DNA of 64,000 nt, taken from positions 118,069 through 182,068 of the forward strand of contig JAQUVW010000003.1 of assembly GCA_028693235.1 (NCBI GenBank). Direction: 5' to 3'. Both the position numbers and the translations under genes were made by a program. Origin of the DNA: Candidatus Gastranaerophilales bacterium. Lineage in GTDB: Bacteria; Cyanobacteriota; Vampirovibrionia; Gastranaerophilales; Gastranaerophilaceae. Under the pieces are notes generated by a model. That model saw nothing but the letters and a program-made list of their open reading frames with translations, made no database searches and was not told where the DNA came from. The first letter of the stretch is position 1. Every line of letters begins with the position of its first letter. Below, piece after piece: positions 9,140-17,431 of the stretch.

Positions 9140-10375
9140 TTAATACAACGGGTATTTGTCACATAATTTTTGAGAACGAGCTCTCAAATTTGCAAGTGCA
9201 GCCTCATTATCGCACGCACTAACAGTGGATGCAATAATTTTGCCGACTTCAATCATATCATCTTCCTTGAAGCCTCTGGTTGTAACAGCAGCAGAGCCTA
9301 GTCTTACTCCACTTGTAACGAAGGGACTTTGAGGATCATTTGGGACGGTGTTTTTATTTGCGGTAATCCCAACAACTTCAAGGGCATTGGCAATGTCTTT
9401 ACCGGTTTTGTTGAATTTTCTCAAATCTAACGTCATAACGTGGTTTTCAGTTCCACCACCGACAATATCCATGCCTTCATCAATCAGAGAATCAGCAAGT
9501 GCTTTTGCATTTTTCTTAACTTGTTTAGCATATTCTTTAAATTGAGGTTCAGAAGCTTCTTTGAGAGCAATGGCTTTGCCTGCGATAATGTGCTCCAAAG
9601 GTCCGCCTTGAATCCCCGGGAAAACAGCCTTGTCTATACCTTGAGCGTATTCTGCATCGCACATAATGATACCGCCTCTGGGGCCTCTCAATGTTTTGTG
9701 AGTTGTTGTAGTTACAAATTGAGCATAACCAGCCGGAGAGGGGTGTTCACCACCTGCTACAAGTCCTGCTATATGGGCTATATCGGCCATCAACAAAGCT
9801 CCTGCTTTATCTGCAATTTCTCTGAATTTTTTAAAATCAATGACTTTTGAGTAATTACTTGCACCACAAATTATTAATTTTGGCTTGTGTTGCATTGCAA
9901 GTTTTTCAACTTCATCATAATCGATTTCACCCTTGTCATTAACACCATAGGAAACAATATTAAAATATAAACCGGAAAAATTAACAGGTGAGCCATGAGA
10001 TAAATGCCCCCCGTTTGATAAATCCATGCCCATAACAGTATCACCAGGTTTTACAGCGTACATAAATACAGCCATATTAGCTTGTGCACCGCTGTGAGGT
10101 TGGACATTTGCGTGGTCCATATTGAATAATTTTTGAGCTCTTTGCTGAGCAATTTCCTCAATTTTGTCGATATTGTCACAACCGTTATAAAATCTTTTGT
10201 GCGGTTTCCCTTCTGCATATTTATTAGTCAAGACAGTTCCACAAGCGGCCATAACAGCCTTTGATGTAAAATTTTCACTTGCTATCAATTCGATTGTATT
10301 TCTTTGTCTTTGTAGCTCATCTTCAATATATTGAGCAATCTGCGGGTCAGTATTTTTTATAATATCAAGTTCCAT
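9140..10375 (-). CDS. glyA: Serine hydroxymethyltransferase
   Basis: GlyA converts serine and THF to glycine and 5,10-methylene-THF, the main one-carbon entry. The 411-residue PLP enzyme has [11 protein letters not shown] near the start, [26 protein letters not shown] and the PLP site [14 protein letters not shown] with Lys227. Start 10375 is fixed by GAGGAGG six bases upstream. It is the first gene of the long minus-strand run, and the methylene-THF product links to fmt, purine and folD functions nearby. Confidence 0.98.
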   Translation of the reverse strand: MELDIIKNTDPQIAQYIEDELQRQRNTIELIASENFTSKAVMAACGTVLTNKYAEGKPHKRFYNGCDNIDKIEEIAQQRAQKLFNMDHANVQPHSGAQANMAVFMYAVKPGDTVMGMDLSNGGHLSHGSPVNFSGLYFNIVSYGVNDKGEIDYDEVEKLAMQHKPKLIICGASNYSKVIDFKKFREIADKAGALLMADIAHIAGLVAGGEHPSPAGYAQFVTTTTHKTLRGPRGGIIMCDAEYAQGIDKAVFPGIQGGPLEHIIAGKAIALKEASEPQFKEYAKQVKKNAKALADSLIDEGMDIVGGGTENHVMTLDLRKFNKTGKDIANALEVVGITANKNTVPNDPQSPFVTSGVRLGSAAVTTRGFKEDDMIEVGKIIASTVSACDNEAALANLRARSQKLCDKYPLY

Positions 10376-10407
10376 GCCTGTCCTCCTCATAAAATATGCA
10401 CAGTGAC

Positions 10408-10436
10408 ATTTTATATAACACAAGAGAAAAAGTAAA
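10408..10436 (-). promoter_or_regulatory. Probable sigma-70 promoter of the glyA operon
   Basis: On the minus strand TTTACT (10436-10431) and TAAAAT (10413-10408) are separated by 17 bp and lie about 33 bp upstream of the glyA ATG. It would drive the whole minus-strand run. Read by eye from consensus. Confidence 0.5.
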
Positions 10437-10488
10437 ATTATTAAGATAAAGATAATTAAATTATTTGACTGATAGACCTATTGATTAG

Positions 10489-10516
10489 TTGATATTTAGA
10501 AAATATTCCGTAAAAT
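10489..10516 (+). promoter_or_regulatory. Probable sigma-70 promoter of the dnaJ-like operon
   Basis: TTGATA (10489-10494) and TAAAAT (10511-10516) are spaced by 16 bp, and a GAGGAG follows at 10522. The gene start is about 20 bp beyond the -10. Divergent from the glyA promoter in the same 160 bp gap. Confidence 0.55.
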
Positions 10517-10538
10517 GGAATAGAGGAGCCATACAAGG

Positions 10539-11630
10539 TTGAAAAGTTATTACCAAAAAGATTTGTATAAAATCCTTGAGATTTCAAAAACAGCAACGGA
10601 AGCCGAAATAAAAACAGCCTTCCGTAAACTTGCACGGATATACCACCCTGATGTCAACAAAGATGCATCAGGTATTGAACGTTTCAAAGAAATAAAAGAA
10701 GCTTATGAAATATTGATTAATCCTCAAGAAAAAAAATACTATGACCAATACAAAGGTTACATCAATAATCGTCAAAACCAATCTCAAGCAAAAAAAGCCT
10801 ATAACAACAATGGTGAAAAAAGAACATATTCACCTCCTCCAAATGTAAAATACGAAACAAAAAGCAAATTTGATGAAAATTCAACTGACCATAAAAATGA
10901 CAAAGAACCTTTTACTAAAGTCTTTAACGACATTTTAGAAGGACTATTTACGACCGAAAAAGGAACAGGTAAAAAGACAAACCGTAAACAAAAACCTATA
11001 AAAGGGACGGATATTACTATGAAAATCGAAATATCCTACCTTGAATCTTTAAACGGAACAAACAGAAAAGTAAATATCCTGCACACGGAGGTTTGTCCGA
11101 ATTGTTGTGGCAACAAGTTTATCAATGGTGCTACTTGTCATTATTGCAAAGGTAAAGGGGAAATCTCTTTACATAAAAAATTAAATGTAAAAATACCCGC
11201 AAATGTTCCTCAAAACGCAAAAATAAGAGTTGCAAACGAAGGAAACAAGGGTCTTTATGGCGGAAAAAACGGTGATTTATTTCTTATTGTAGATATTGAA
11301 AATGATAAATTTTTCAAATATGAAGGACGAAACGTTATTTGTGAAATTCCAATAAGCCCCTATGAGGCAGCTCTGGGAACAAACATAGAAGTTCCGACCT
11401 TAGACGGAAAAGTCACAATGAAAATCCCGCCCTTGACATCTTCCGGGCAAAAGTTCAGACTAACACAAGAAGGGATTTTAGACCCTAAAACCTCAACAAA
11501 AGGCGATCAGGTCGTAACTATAAGAATTGAAATGCCTCAGGCACTGTCATTAGAAGAAATACAGCTATACGAAAAACTAAAAGCAATATCAAAAGAAGAT
11601 GTGAGAAAGAATATTAAAAATGGAAAATGA
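10539..11630 (+). CDS. DnaJ-family Hsp40 co-chaperone with reduced zinc finger
   Basis: Hsp40 proteins stimulate DnaK ATPase through the J domain and present clients. The 363-residue protein has a J domain at 1-70 with HPD at 36-38, a Gln/Asn/Lys-rich linker in place of a Gly/Phe region, and a cysteine region with only two CxxC units (CPNCCGN and CHYCKGKG) instead of the four CxxCxGxG repeats of type I DnaJ. Two C-terminal client domains follow (VPTLDGKVTMKIPP). TTG at 10539 is the start. It is not accompanied by grpE or dnaK here, so it is probably a second Hsp40 rather than the main DnaJ. Confidence 0.88.
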   Translation: MKSYYQKDLYKILEISKTATEAEIKTAFRKLARIYHPDVNKDASGIERFKEIKEAYEILINPQEKKYYDQYKGYINNRQNQSQAKKAYNNNGEKRTYSPPPNVKYETKSKFDENSTDHKNDKEPFTKVFNDILEGLFTTEKGTGKKTNRKQKPIKGTDITMKIEISYLESLNGTNRKVNILHTEVCPNCCGNKFINGATCHYCKGKGEISLHKKLNVKIPANVPQNAKIRVANEGNKGLYGGKNGDLFLIVDIENDKFFKYEGRNVICEIPISPYEAALGTNIEVPTLDGKVTMKIPPLTSSGQKFRLTQEGILDPKTSTKGDQVVTIRIEMPQALSLEEIQLYEKLKAISKEDVRKNIKNGK

Positions 11631-12309
11631 CTCTAAAACCAAAATTAAAGAGATTTTTACTTCAATTCAAGGAGAAGGACCTTATCTGGGATACAAGCAA
11701 CTATTTATAAGATTTTCAAGATGCAACCTGCACTGCAACTATTGTGACACTGAATTTTTAGCTGATTTTGAAACAAATAAATACTCGCCTCTTGAATTAG
11801 CAAAAAAAATTAAAAAAGATGAGATTGATTCTATACACAGCATAAGTTTAACGGGTGGAGAACCTTTGATTGAAAATCAATTTTTAAAAGAATTTTTACC
11901 ACTTACAAATAAAAAAATATATCTGGAAACTAACGGCACACTAACAGAAGAATTGAAATCCGTAATTAAATTTATCGACTATGTAAGCATGGATATCAAA
12001 CTTAATTCAGCGGGTGGAAACGGCAATCTTTTTGACAAACATAAAGATTTTATAAAAATATGCAAAGATAACAAAAAAGAAATTTTTGTAAAAATAGTTT
12101 TTGATAACAACATAACCGATAAAGAAATAAAGCTCTCCGCAGAATTAGCAAAGAACGCCGATATAGAACTGATACTCCAACCTATGATGGCGGGAAAGAC
12201 CCTTGTTGTATCTTCTGATAAAATTATTGAAGTTTATGATAAATTCAATAATCACTACAAGAAAGTACGTCTAATACCTCAAACTCACAAGTTTTTGGAC
12301 ATTGAATAA
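11620..12309 (+). CDS. queE: 7-carboxy-7-deazaguanine synthase QueE
   Basis: QueE is a radical-SAM enzyme that contracts carboxytetrahydropterin to 7-carboxy-7-deazaguanine in queuosine synthesis. It begins with IKEIFTSIQGEGPYLG and has the compact cluster motif CNLHCNYC with Cys35, Cys39 and Cys42, then SLTGGEPL and LETNGT. Length (229) is normal. The ATG overlaps the dnaJ-like stop by 11 bp. FolE2, encoded at 21.8 kb, would make the upstream pterin precursor; no queC or queD is visible in this window. Confidence 0.93.
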   Translation: MENDSKTKIKEIFTSIQGEGPYLGYKQLFIRFSRCNLHCNYCDTEFLADFETNKYSPLELAKKIKKDEIDSIHSISLTGGEPLIENQFLKEFLPLTNKKIYLETNGTLTEELKSVIKFIDYVSMDIKLNSAGGNGNLFDKHKDFIKICKDNKKEIFVKIVFDNNITDKEIKLSAELAKNADIELILQPMMAGKTLVVSSDKIIEVYDKFNNHYKKVRLIPQTHKFLDIE

Positions 12310-13007
12310 TGAACTCTAAAAAAATCATTGAAGAAGTTAAAAGTTTCGGAAATAAAGATTTTGCAGAACATCACCAAAAGTTTTTTCAAACTCAAAAGGG
12401 TGGCTACGGTGAAGGCGATAAATTTTTCGGGCTAAAAACGCCTCAAATAAGAACTTTAGCTAAAAAATATAAAAATCTCGAAATAGATACACTTCAAATT
12501 TTACTACAAAACGATTTCCATGAGGTCAGACTTTTAGCACTTTTTATAATGGTCTATCAATACAATAAAATTTCTGAAAAAAGAGAAAATATTTATGAAC
12601 TGTATAGAAAAAACACAAAACACATCAACAACTGGGATTTAATTGATTTAACTGCCTATCACATAATAGGACACCACGAGTATATTTTAAACAGAACAAC
12701 TTTAATTTGGAAGCTCGCCAAGTCTAAAACACTATGGAATGAAAGAATTTCAATCCTCTCTGCTTTTTATAACATAAAACAAAATGACTTTTCGCTTACG
12801 CTTGAGCTTTGCAACTTTTTCATTGAGCATAAACATCATCTAATCCACAAAGCTACAGGCTGGATGCTTAGAGAAATAGGAAAAAGAGATGAAAAAGTTT
12901 TAACAGATTTTTTGAACAAAAACAGTAAAATTATGCCCCGGACTATGCTCCGATATTCCATTGAAAGATTAACAAAAGAGCAAAAAAATTTGTATATGAA
13001 AAAATAG
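12309..13007 (+). CDS. AlkD-like DNA alkylation repair protein
   Basis: AlkD-type proteins are HEAT-like repeat DNA glycosylases that excise positively charged alkylated bases such as N3- and N7-alkylpurines. The 232-residue protein has the family start (GGYGEGDKFFGLKTPQIR), the NNWDLIDL motif carrying conserved Trp and Asp, and WMLREIGKRD near the end, all within alpha-helical repeats. It overlaps queE by one base (TAATG), so it shares that mRNA. Substrate range cannot be told from sequence. Confidence 0.9.
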   Translation: MNSKKIIEEVKSFGNKDFAEHHQKFFQTQKGGYGEGDKFFGLKTPQIRTLAKKYKNLEIDTLQILLQNDFHEVRLLALFIMVYQYNKISEKRENIYELYRKNTKHINNWDLIDLTAYHIIGHHEYILNRTTLIWKLAKSKTLWNERISILSAFYNIKQNDFSLTLELCNFFIEHKHHLIHKATGWMLREIGKRDEKVLTDFLNKNSKIMPRTMLRYSIERLTKEQKNLYMKK

Positions 13008-13016
13008 TCATCAAGC

Positions 13017-13047
13017 TGACAAAATGTAAAGTTATTTTGACAAAATG
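13017..13047 (+). repeat. Two direct copies of TGACAAAATG, 21 bp apart
   Basis: Identical decamers at 13017-13026 and 13038-13047 have a 21 bp offset, two helical turns, in the 95 bp leader of the methyltransferase-like gene. The second copy contains TTGACA (13037-13042), but I see no well-placed -10. It may be an operator or chance in AT-rich DNA. Confidence 0.35.
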
Positions 13048-13102
13048 CCTGAATAAAATGTTTGTTTTAAAATCAAAAAGAGAGATTTTCTAAGGAGATT
13101 TA

Positions 13103-14182
13103 ATGTCAAAATTAAGTTTACAAGCAACCGCAATAGGAAGTTTGCCCTATGACAACCAACCTGAAGCTACAAAACTTGTATGGGACACTTTTGAGATACC
13201 TTTTTGGGCTCAACTTTCCAACGTAAACCCGATGGAAGATATGATAATTCAATACTCCGAAAATATCCCCGGAATGTATATTGATACAGAAAATCAAATT
13301 TTCGGATTTGATGGGGAATCTGAAGCTTTTTACACAGATTTAGAAGAATTTTATTTAGACTATGATGAAATAACAACAGAAAATAACACAGAAAAGCTTG
13401 ATAAATATGGACTTAAAGCCCCATATTCCTCCACTTTTAAACCTTACATTGATTTAATAAAAGAAAAAAAACCCCAATATGTAAAATGCCACATAACAGG
13501 CCCTTTTACTTGGGGAACAAGCATTTCAGATAACGACAAGAAATGTCTTTTCTACGATGAAACCTATAGGGATATAATTGTTAAAGCTCTGACATTAAAG
13601 TCATTATGGCAAATTGAACAAATAAAAAAAGTAAGCCCTAATACAACTCCAATAATTTTTATGGATGAACCGACTATGAGTCAAGTTGGGACTTCTGCTT
13701 TCATAACGGTTAAAGAAACAGAAATTATCGACAGCATAAAACAAATATCAGATATATTAAAAGCAAAAGGAGCTCTAACGGCTATTCATTGTTGCGGTAA
13801 AGCTGATTGGGGTATGCTTTTAAAATCAGGCATTAAAATATTAAATTTTGATGCATACTCATTTACAAAAAACCTGACTGTATATTCTGATGAAATAAAA
13901 ACTTTTTTAGTTGACGGAGGAATAATAGCCTGGGGAATTGTCCCAACGCTTGACGTAGAAGCTTTAACTCAAGCGACTAAAGACTCACTTATAGAAAAAC
14001 TGGAAGAAGGCTTTGATGCACTTTCATCTAAAGGTATTGAAAAAGAATTAATCGTCAAACAAAGCCTTATCACTCCTTCTTGCGGAGCAGGTTGCCTTAA
14101 TGCAGAACTTGCAGAAAAAGCAATGCTAATGACAAAAGGAATTTCAGACACACTTATCAAACGATATGACGAGGTAATTTAA
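13103..14182 (+). CDS. MetE/uroporphyrinogen decarboxylase-superfamily methyltransferase
   Basis: The 359-residue protein resembles stand-alone C-terminal domains of cobalamin-independent methionine synthase and related zinc methyltransferases. It opens with LQATAIGSLPYDNQPEATKLVW, has IFMDEPTMSQVG, and carries likely zinc ligands in AIHCCGKADW (His, Cys) and a second Cys in TPSCGAGCLN. It lacks the N-terminal half of MetE, so it may use a methyl-corrinoid or other donor rather than methyl-THF triglutamate. RBS AAGGAG lies six bases before the ATG. It overlaps the CooC-like gene by one base and folD follows, which suggests one-carbon or corrinoid chemistry. Exact substrate unknown. Confidence 0.78.
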   Translation: MSKLSLQATAIGSLPYDNQPEATKLVWDTFEIPFWAQLSNVNPMEDMIIQYSENIPGMYIDTENQIFGFDGESEAFYTDLEEFYLDYDEITTENNTEKLDKYGLKAPYSSTFKPYIDLIKEKKPQYVKCHITGPFTWGTSISDNDKKCLFYDETYRDIIVKALTLKSLWQIEQIKKVSPNTTPIIFMDEPTMSQVGTSAFITVKETEIIDSIKQISDILKAKGALTAIHCCGKADWGMLLKSGIKILNFDAYSFTKNLTVYSDEIKTFLVDGGIIAWGIVPTLDVEALTQATKDSLIEKLEEGFDALSSKGIEKELIVKQSLITPSCGAGCLNAELAEKAMLMTKGISDTLIKRYDEVI

Positions 14183-14928
14183 TGACTATAACCATTGCTG
14201 TAACAGGTAAAAGCGGAAGCGGAAAAACAACTATCACAAAAGCTTTATACAAAATAATGAGAGAATATTACCCTGAAAAATCCGTCTTGCTTTTTGATAA
14301 CGATTTAACAGGCGAATTAGGTCACAGCTTTGGCAAAGATATTAGAAACACAATATACGGAATAAGAAGCGGAAAACATGAATATAAAACCGGTATTCCA
14401 AGCAATATGACAAAACAAGAATATGTCGAATGGGCGTTAGAAGATATATTAGAGCCTCTTGATGACAACACCGATATTATTGTTTCTTGGCTGATTGGCT
14501 CTAAAGATTGCCGCTGCCCGATTACTAAGCAAATAAATGACGCACTTGTGAAACTTATCAACCGCTATGATATTGTTATTTTTGATTGTGAATTTGACTT
14601 GAAATACCTGCATCAACTTGTAGATGTTGAACTTGATGTAACTTTAATCATTGCAAAACCGACTGAAGAAGCCGTGCATCTGGCTAAAAGAATTGAAGAA
14701 TTTTCCGCAAAATATGCAGCAGGAGCCCAAATGGGAGTCGTTTTAAACAAAGTTAAAGGCACTGAAAAAGAACCATTGTTTGAACTTCTACAAAAATACA
14801 ATCTGGAAACTCTCGGGGTTATCCATGACGATAGAGCCCTAAAAGAAAATCCTATGGAAAAAGATTCTGAAACGGTTACAAATGAAGTAAAAGAATTCTT
14901 TTACAGACTAAATTTGCCCAGAGCTTAA
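14182..14928 (+). CDS. CooC/MinD-type P-loop ATPase
   Basis: The 248-residue protein starts TITIAVTGKSGSGKTTITK, a Walker A loop at about 8-17, and has FDNDLTGELGHSF resembling the switch I of the SIMIBI class, then IVIFDCEFDLKYL as a Walker B-like strand and VVLNKVKG as a specificity strand. This pattern is nearest to CooC-type nickel-insertion or accessory ATPases of CO dehydrogenase/acetyl-CoA synthase. DCRCP at about 113-117 offers two cysteines that could bind a metal. No CODH gene is in the window. It is coupled (TAATG) to the methyltransferase-like gene, so it may serve that enzyme. Confidence 0.72.
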   Translation: MTITIAVTGKSGSGKTTITKALYKIMREYYPEKSVLLFDNDLTGELGHSFGKDIRNTIYGIRSGKHEYKTGIPSNMTKQEYVEWALEDILEPLDDNTDIIVSWLIGSKDCRCPITKQINDALVKLINRYDIVIFDCEFDLKYLHQLVDVELDVTLIIAKPTEEAVHLAKRIEEFSAKYAAGAQMGVVLNKVKGTEKEPLFELLQKYNLETLGVIHDDRALKENPMEKDSETVTNEVKEFFYRLNLPRA

Positions 14929-14940
14929 AAGGAGAAGATA

Positions 14941-15777
14941 TTGACAACAATACTTGACGGAAAAGCACTTTCTTTAAAGATTACAGAAAAGCTATCCATA
15001 GAAACGAAATCAATGATTAGAAAGCCGAAACTTGCAGTTGTGCTAGTCGGCAACAACCCTGCAAGCCAAATATATGTTAGAAACAAAGAAAAAACAGCTA
15101 TTAAAATCGGTATGCATTCATTGGTTTTGCCATTGCCTGAAGATATTTCAGAGCAAAATTTGATTGAACAAATAAACATTTTAAACGGCGACAATGATAT
15201 AGACGGGATTTTGGTTCAATTGCCACTACCGAACCATATTAATGAGGCAAAAATACTTGAAATCATTGACCCAATGAAAGACGTGGACGGTTTTCACCCG
15301 ATTAATGCAGGCAAATTGATGACGGGACAAAAACCTTTTGCAATTCCTTGCACCCCAAAAGGTATAATAGAACTTTTAAATGAGTATAAAGTTGATATCG
15401 CAGGCAAAAACGCTTTAGTAATAGGACGTTCAAACATTGTTGGCAAACCGATTGCACAACTTTTATTAAATAAAAATGCAACCGTCACAATTGCACACAG
15501 CAAAACAAAAAATATTGAAGATATAGCCAAAACAATGGATATAATTGTTTGTGCGATAGGCAAGCCTGCTTTTTTAACAGCTGAAATGGTCAAAGAAAAT
15601 GCAGTGATAATTGATGTGGGCATCAATAGAGTTGACGGCAAATTAAAAGGTGATGTAGATTTTGAAAAAGTAAAACCAAAAACATCTTTTATAACGCCTG
15701 TCCCTGGTGGAGTCGGACCGATGACAATTGCAATGCTTATGCAAAACACAGTTAATTTATACAAACTTCACAATTAG
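14941..15777 (+). CDS. folD: Methylene-THF dehydrogenase/methenyl-THF cyclohydrolase FolD
   Basis: FolD interconverts 5,10-methylene-THF and 10-formyl-THF with NADP. The 278-residue protein has the family sites YVRNKEKTAIKIG (with catalytic Lys), DGILVQLPLPNH, DVDGFHPINAGKL, VIGRSNIVGKP and the C-terminal TPVPGGVGPMTIAML. The start is TTG at 14941 with AAAGGAGAAG upstream. It follows the CooC-like gene by 12 bp and supplies formyl-THF for Fmt, purines and the second formyltransferase. Confidence 0.97.
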   Translation: MTTILDGKALSLKITEKLSIETKSMIRKPKLAVVLVGNNPASQIYVRNKEKTAIKIGMHSLVLPLPEDISEQNLIEQINILNGDNDIDGILVQLPLPNHINEAKILEIIDPMKDVDGFHPINAGKLMTGQKPFAIPCTPKGIIELLNEYKVDIAGKNALVIGRSNIVGKPIAQLLLNKNATVTIAHSKTKNIEDIAKTMDIIVCAIGKPAFLTAEMVKENAVIIDVGINRVDGKLKGDVDFEKVKPKTSFITPVPGGVGPMTIAMLMQNTVNLYKLHN

Positions 15778-15916
15778 CTCTTGCTTGGTTGATTACAATC
15801 TTCAAAATACGGAAATGAAAAGAAAGAGATTTTAGACGACATTAATAAAATTCAGACTCGGACTCAAAGAATACAACCATGCCTGATACAGATACAATTC
15901 AATATTCTATATAAGA

Positions 15917-16591
15917 CTATTCAAACAAAGCTTTTACAACTTTATAAGAATCGGAAATTGGATTAAAACTTGAATTCCGATTTTTGTCGATAAATACAGA
16001 CTGAATAGAATGCTCGATAATTTTTATATTTTTTTTACAAAAATAAAGACACATTTCCATTTCATAGTCAAAGCCATTACCTGTTAAATTTAACAAATCG
16101 GGCAACAATGAAAAATGAAAAGCTCTCAAACCTGTTTGAGTATCAAGCAAATCCTTATGTGTTTTTAACTTAAAAAACAAAGAAGCAACTTTATTGCCGA
16201 TAAAGCTTCTAAAAGGCGTACCAGCAGAGGTAAAATCACGGCACCCAAAGACAACAGCCTCAGGATTTTTCGAAGATAATTGAGCAATTGAAAGGACATC
16301 AGAAATCAAATGTTGTCCGTCAGCATCCATCGTAAGCACTCCGTAAGGAGCAACTTGAGCCAAAATATATGTAAACGCCGTTTTCAAAGCTGCACCTTTA
16401 CCTTTGTTTTCACTATGGTGTAAAATTATAACACCTTTATCTACCAATTTTCCAAATACAGCTTGAGATTGACTACCATCATCAACAATAATTATTTCTT
16501 TTGGATAGAATGAAATACAAAGCTCTTCAACCAATTTTATTAAATTTTCATCAGGGTTAAATGCAGGAATAACGACATAAAAACTCTTCAT
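15917..16591 (-). CDS. GT2-family glycosyltransferase (dolichyl-phosphate mannose synthase-like)
   Basis: The 224-residue protein is a GT-A fold glycosyltransferase: SFYVVIPAFNPDENL at the start, EIIIVDDGSQ for nucleotide binding, ENKGKGAALKTAF, and the metal-binding LTMDADGQH. A QTGLRAFHF segment follows. It has no transmembrane helices, so it resembles soluble DPM1-type enzymes that charge a lipid carrier with a sugar. The ATG follows AAGGAGG. It is the last gene of the crcB, formyltransferase, TIM-barrel run, 9 bp after the TIM-barrel gene. Donor and acceptor unknown. Confidence 0.88.
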   Translation of the reverse strand: MKSFYVVIPAFNPDENLIKLVEELCISFYPKEIIIVDDGSQSQAVFGKLVDKGVIILHHSENKGKGAALKTAFTYILAQVAPYGVLTMDADGQHLISDVLSIAQLSSKNPEAVVFGCRDFTSAGTPFRSFIGNKVASLFFKLKTHKDLLDTQTGLRAFHFSLLPDLLNLTGNGFDYEMEMCLYFCKKNIKIIEHSIQSVFIDKNRNSSFNPISDSYKVVKALFE

Positions 16592-16600
16592 AAAACCTCC

Positions 16601-17431
16601 TTAAAGCGAATTATAAAAATGTTTCAGTAAAATTGTATCATCTTCAATATTCGGGCTCTCACATACAAGTGCACCTTTGACATCAAACTTTTTAAAAGCT
16701 TTCAGCAAATCTTTGTAATTCATATCACTTTCTTCTAAAATCAAATGTTTTTTTTCACCTTTTTCTCCATATGCAATTCCTGCTAAATGGGCATGAAAAT
16801 TATCTATAGCAGTTTGCCCAAGTTCGTTGCCAATTTTTTCTAATATACGAGAGAATTCATCATAAGTGTTTGAAATTCCATTATAGCGGGCATGTAAATG
16901 AGCAAAATCAACACAGGGAAGAACATTGTCAAAGTTTTTTGAAATAGCTATTATTTCATCTAAATCTCCCCATTGAGTAGGTTTCCCCGTTGTTTCAGGT
17001 CTAATCCATACATCAATTTTTTCTTTGTCTAAAGTTTCACAAATCTGCGTCATTGTTTTTTCAACTTGCCTTTGCACAACATTTTTATCGCCCCCCATAT
17101 AAAATGCAGCGTGAAAAGTTATGCTATATAATCCCAATTTTTGTGCCATTCTGGCAGTATCCAAGACTCTTACGATACTCGCCTCGACTTTTTCAGGTTC
17201 TTTTGAATTCAAATTAATATAATAAGGACCGTGAGCCGTTAATAAAAAATTTTTTTCTTTAATTATATTTTTTACAAAATCTTGAGATTCAGGTTTCATT
17301 CTGACGCCATGTACAAATTCTAATTCCATGCCATCTAAATTTAGTTCCTCAAGGGTTTGAAAAGCTTTTTCATAACCTTGCCCTTCGACTCTCAAAGGAG
17401 TTCCGGCTGTCAAAAAGTGTAAATTGTTCAT
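16601..17431 (-). CDS. Endonuclease IV-like (Nfo/AP-endonuclease 2 family) TIM-barrel protein
   Basis: The 276-residue protein has the metal-site layout of endonuclease IV: LTAHGPYYINL, ITFHAAFYMGG, a Glu in RPETTGKP, CVDFAHLHAR, FHAHLAGIAYG and a final Glu in CESPN. Such enzymes cut DNA at abasic sites using three zinc ions. The same fold serves sugar isomerases, but the number and spacing of the His/Asp/Glu positions favour the nuclease. It overlaps the upstream formyltransferase stop by 4 bp, an unexpected partner. Confidence 0.82.
   Translation of the reverse strand: MNNLHFLTAGTPLRVEGQGYEKAFQTLEELNLDGMELEFVHGVRMKPESQDFVKNIIKEKNFLLTAHGPYYINLNSKEPEKVEASIVRVLDTARMAQKLGLYSITFHAAFYMGGDKNVVQRQVEKTMTQICETLDKEKIDVWIRPETTGKPTQWGDLDEIIAISKNFDNVLPCVDFAHLHARYNGISNTYDEFSRILEKIGNELGQTAIDNFHAHLAGIAYGEKGEKKHLILEESDMNYKDLLKAFKKFDVKGALVCESPNIEDDTILLKHFYNSL

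Noticed and set aside
9440..9850. A Cys/Phe/Ser-rich frame opposite glyA
   Set aside because: Composition is that of a complement of a conserved enzyme; no start site and no family pattern.
15294..15764. A 156-codon frame opposite folD
   Set aside because: folD is a full, motif-complete gene on the other strand; the opposite frame has no recognisable domain.
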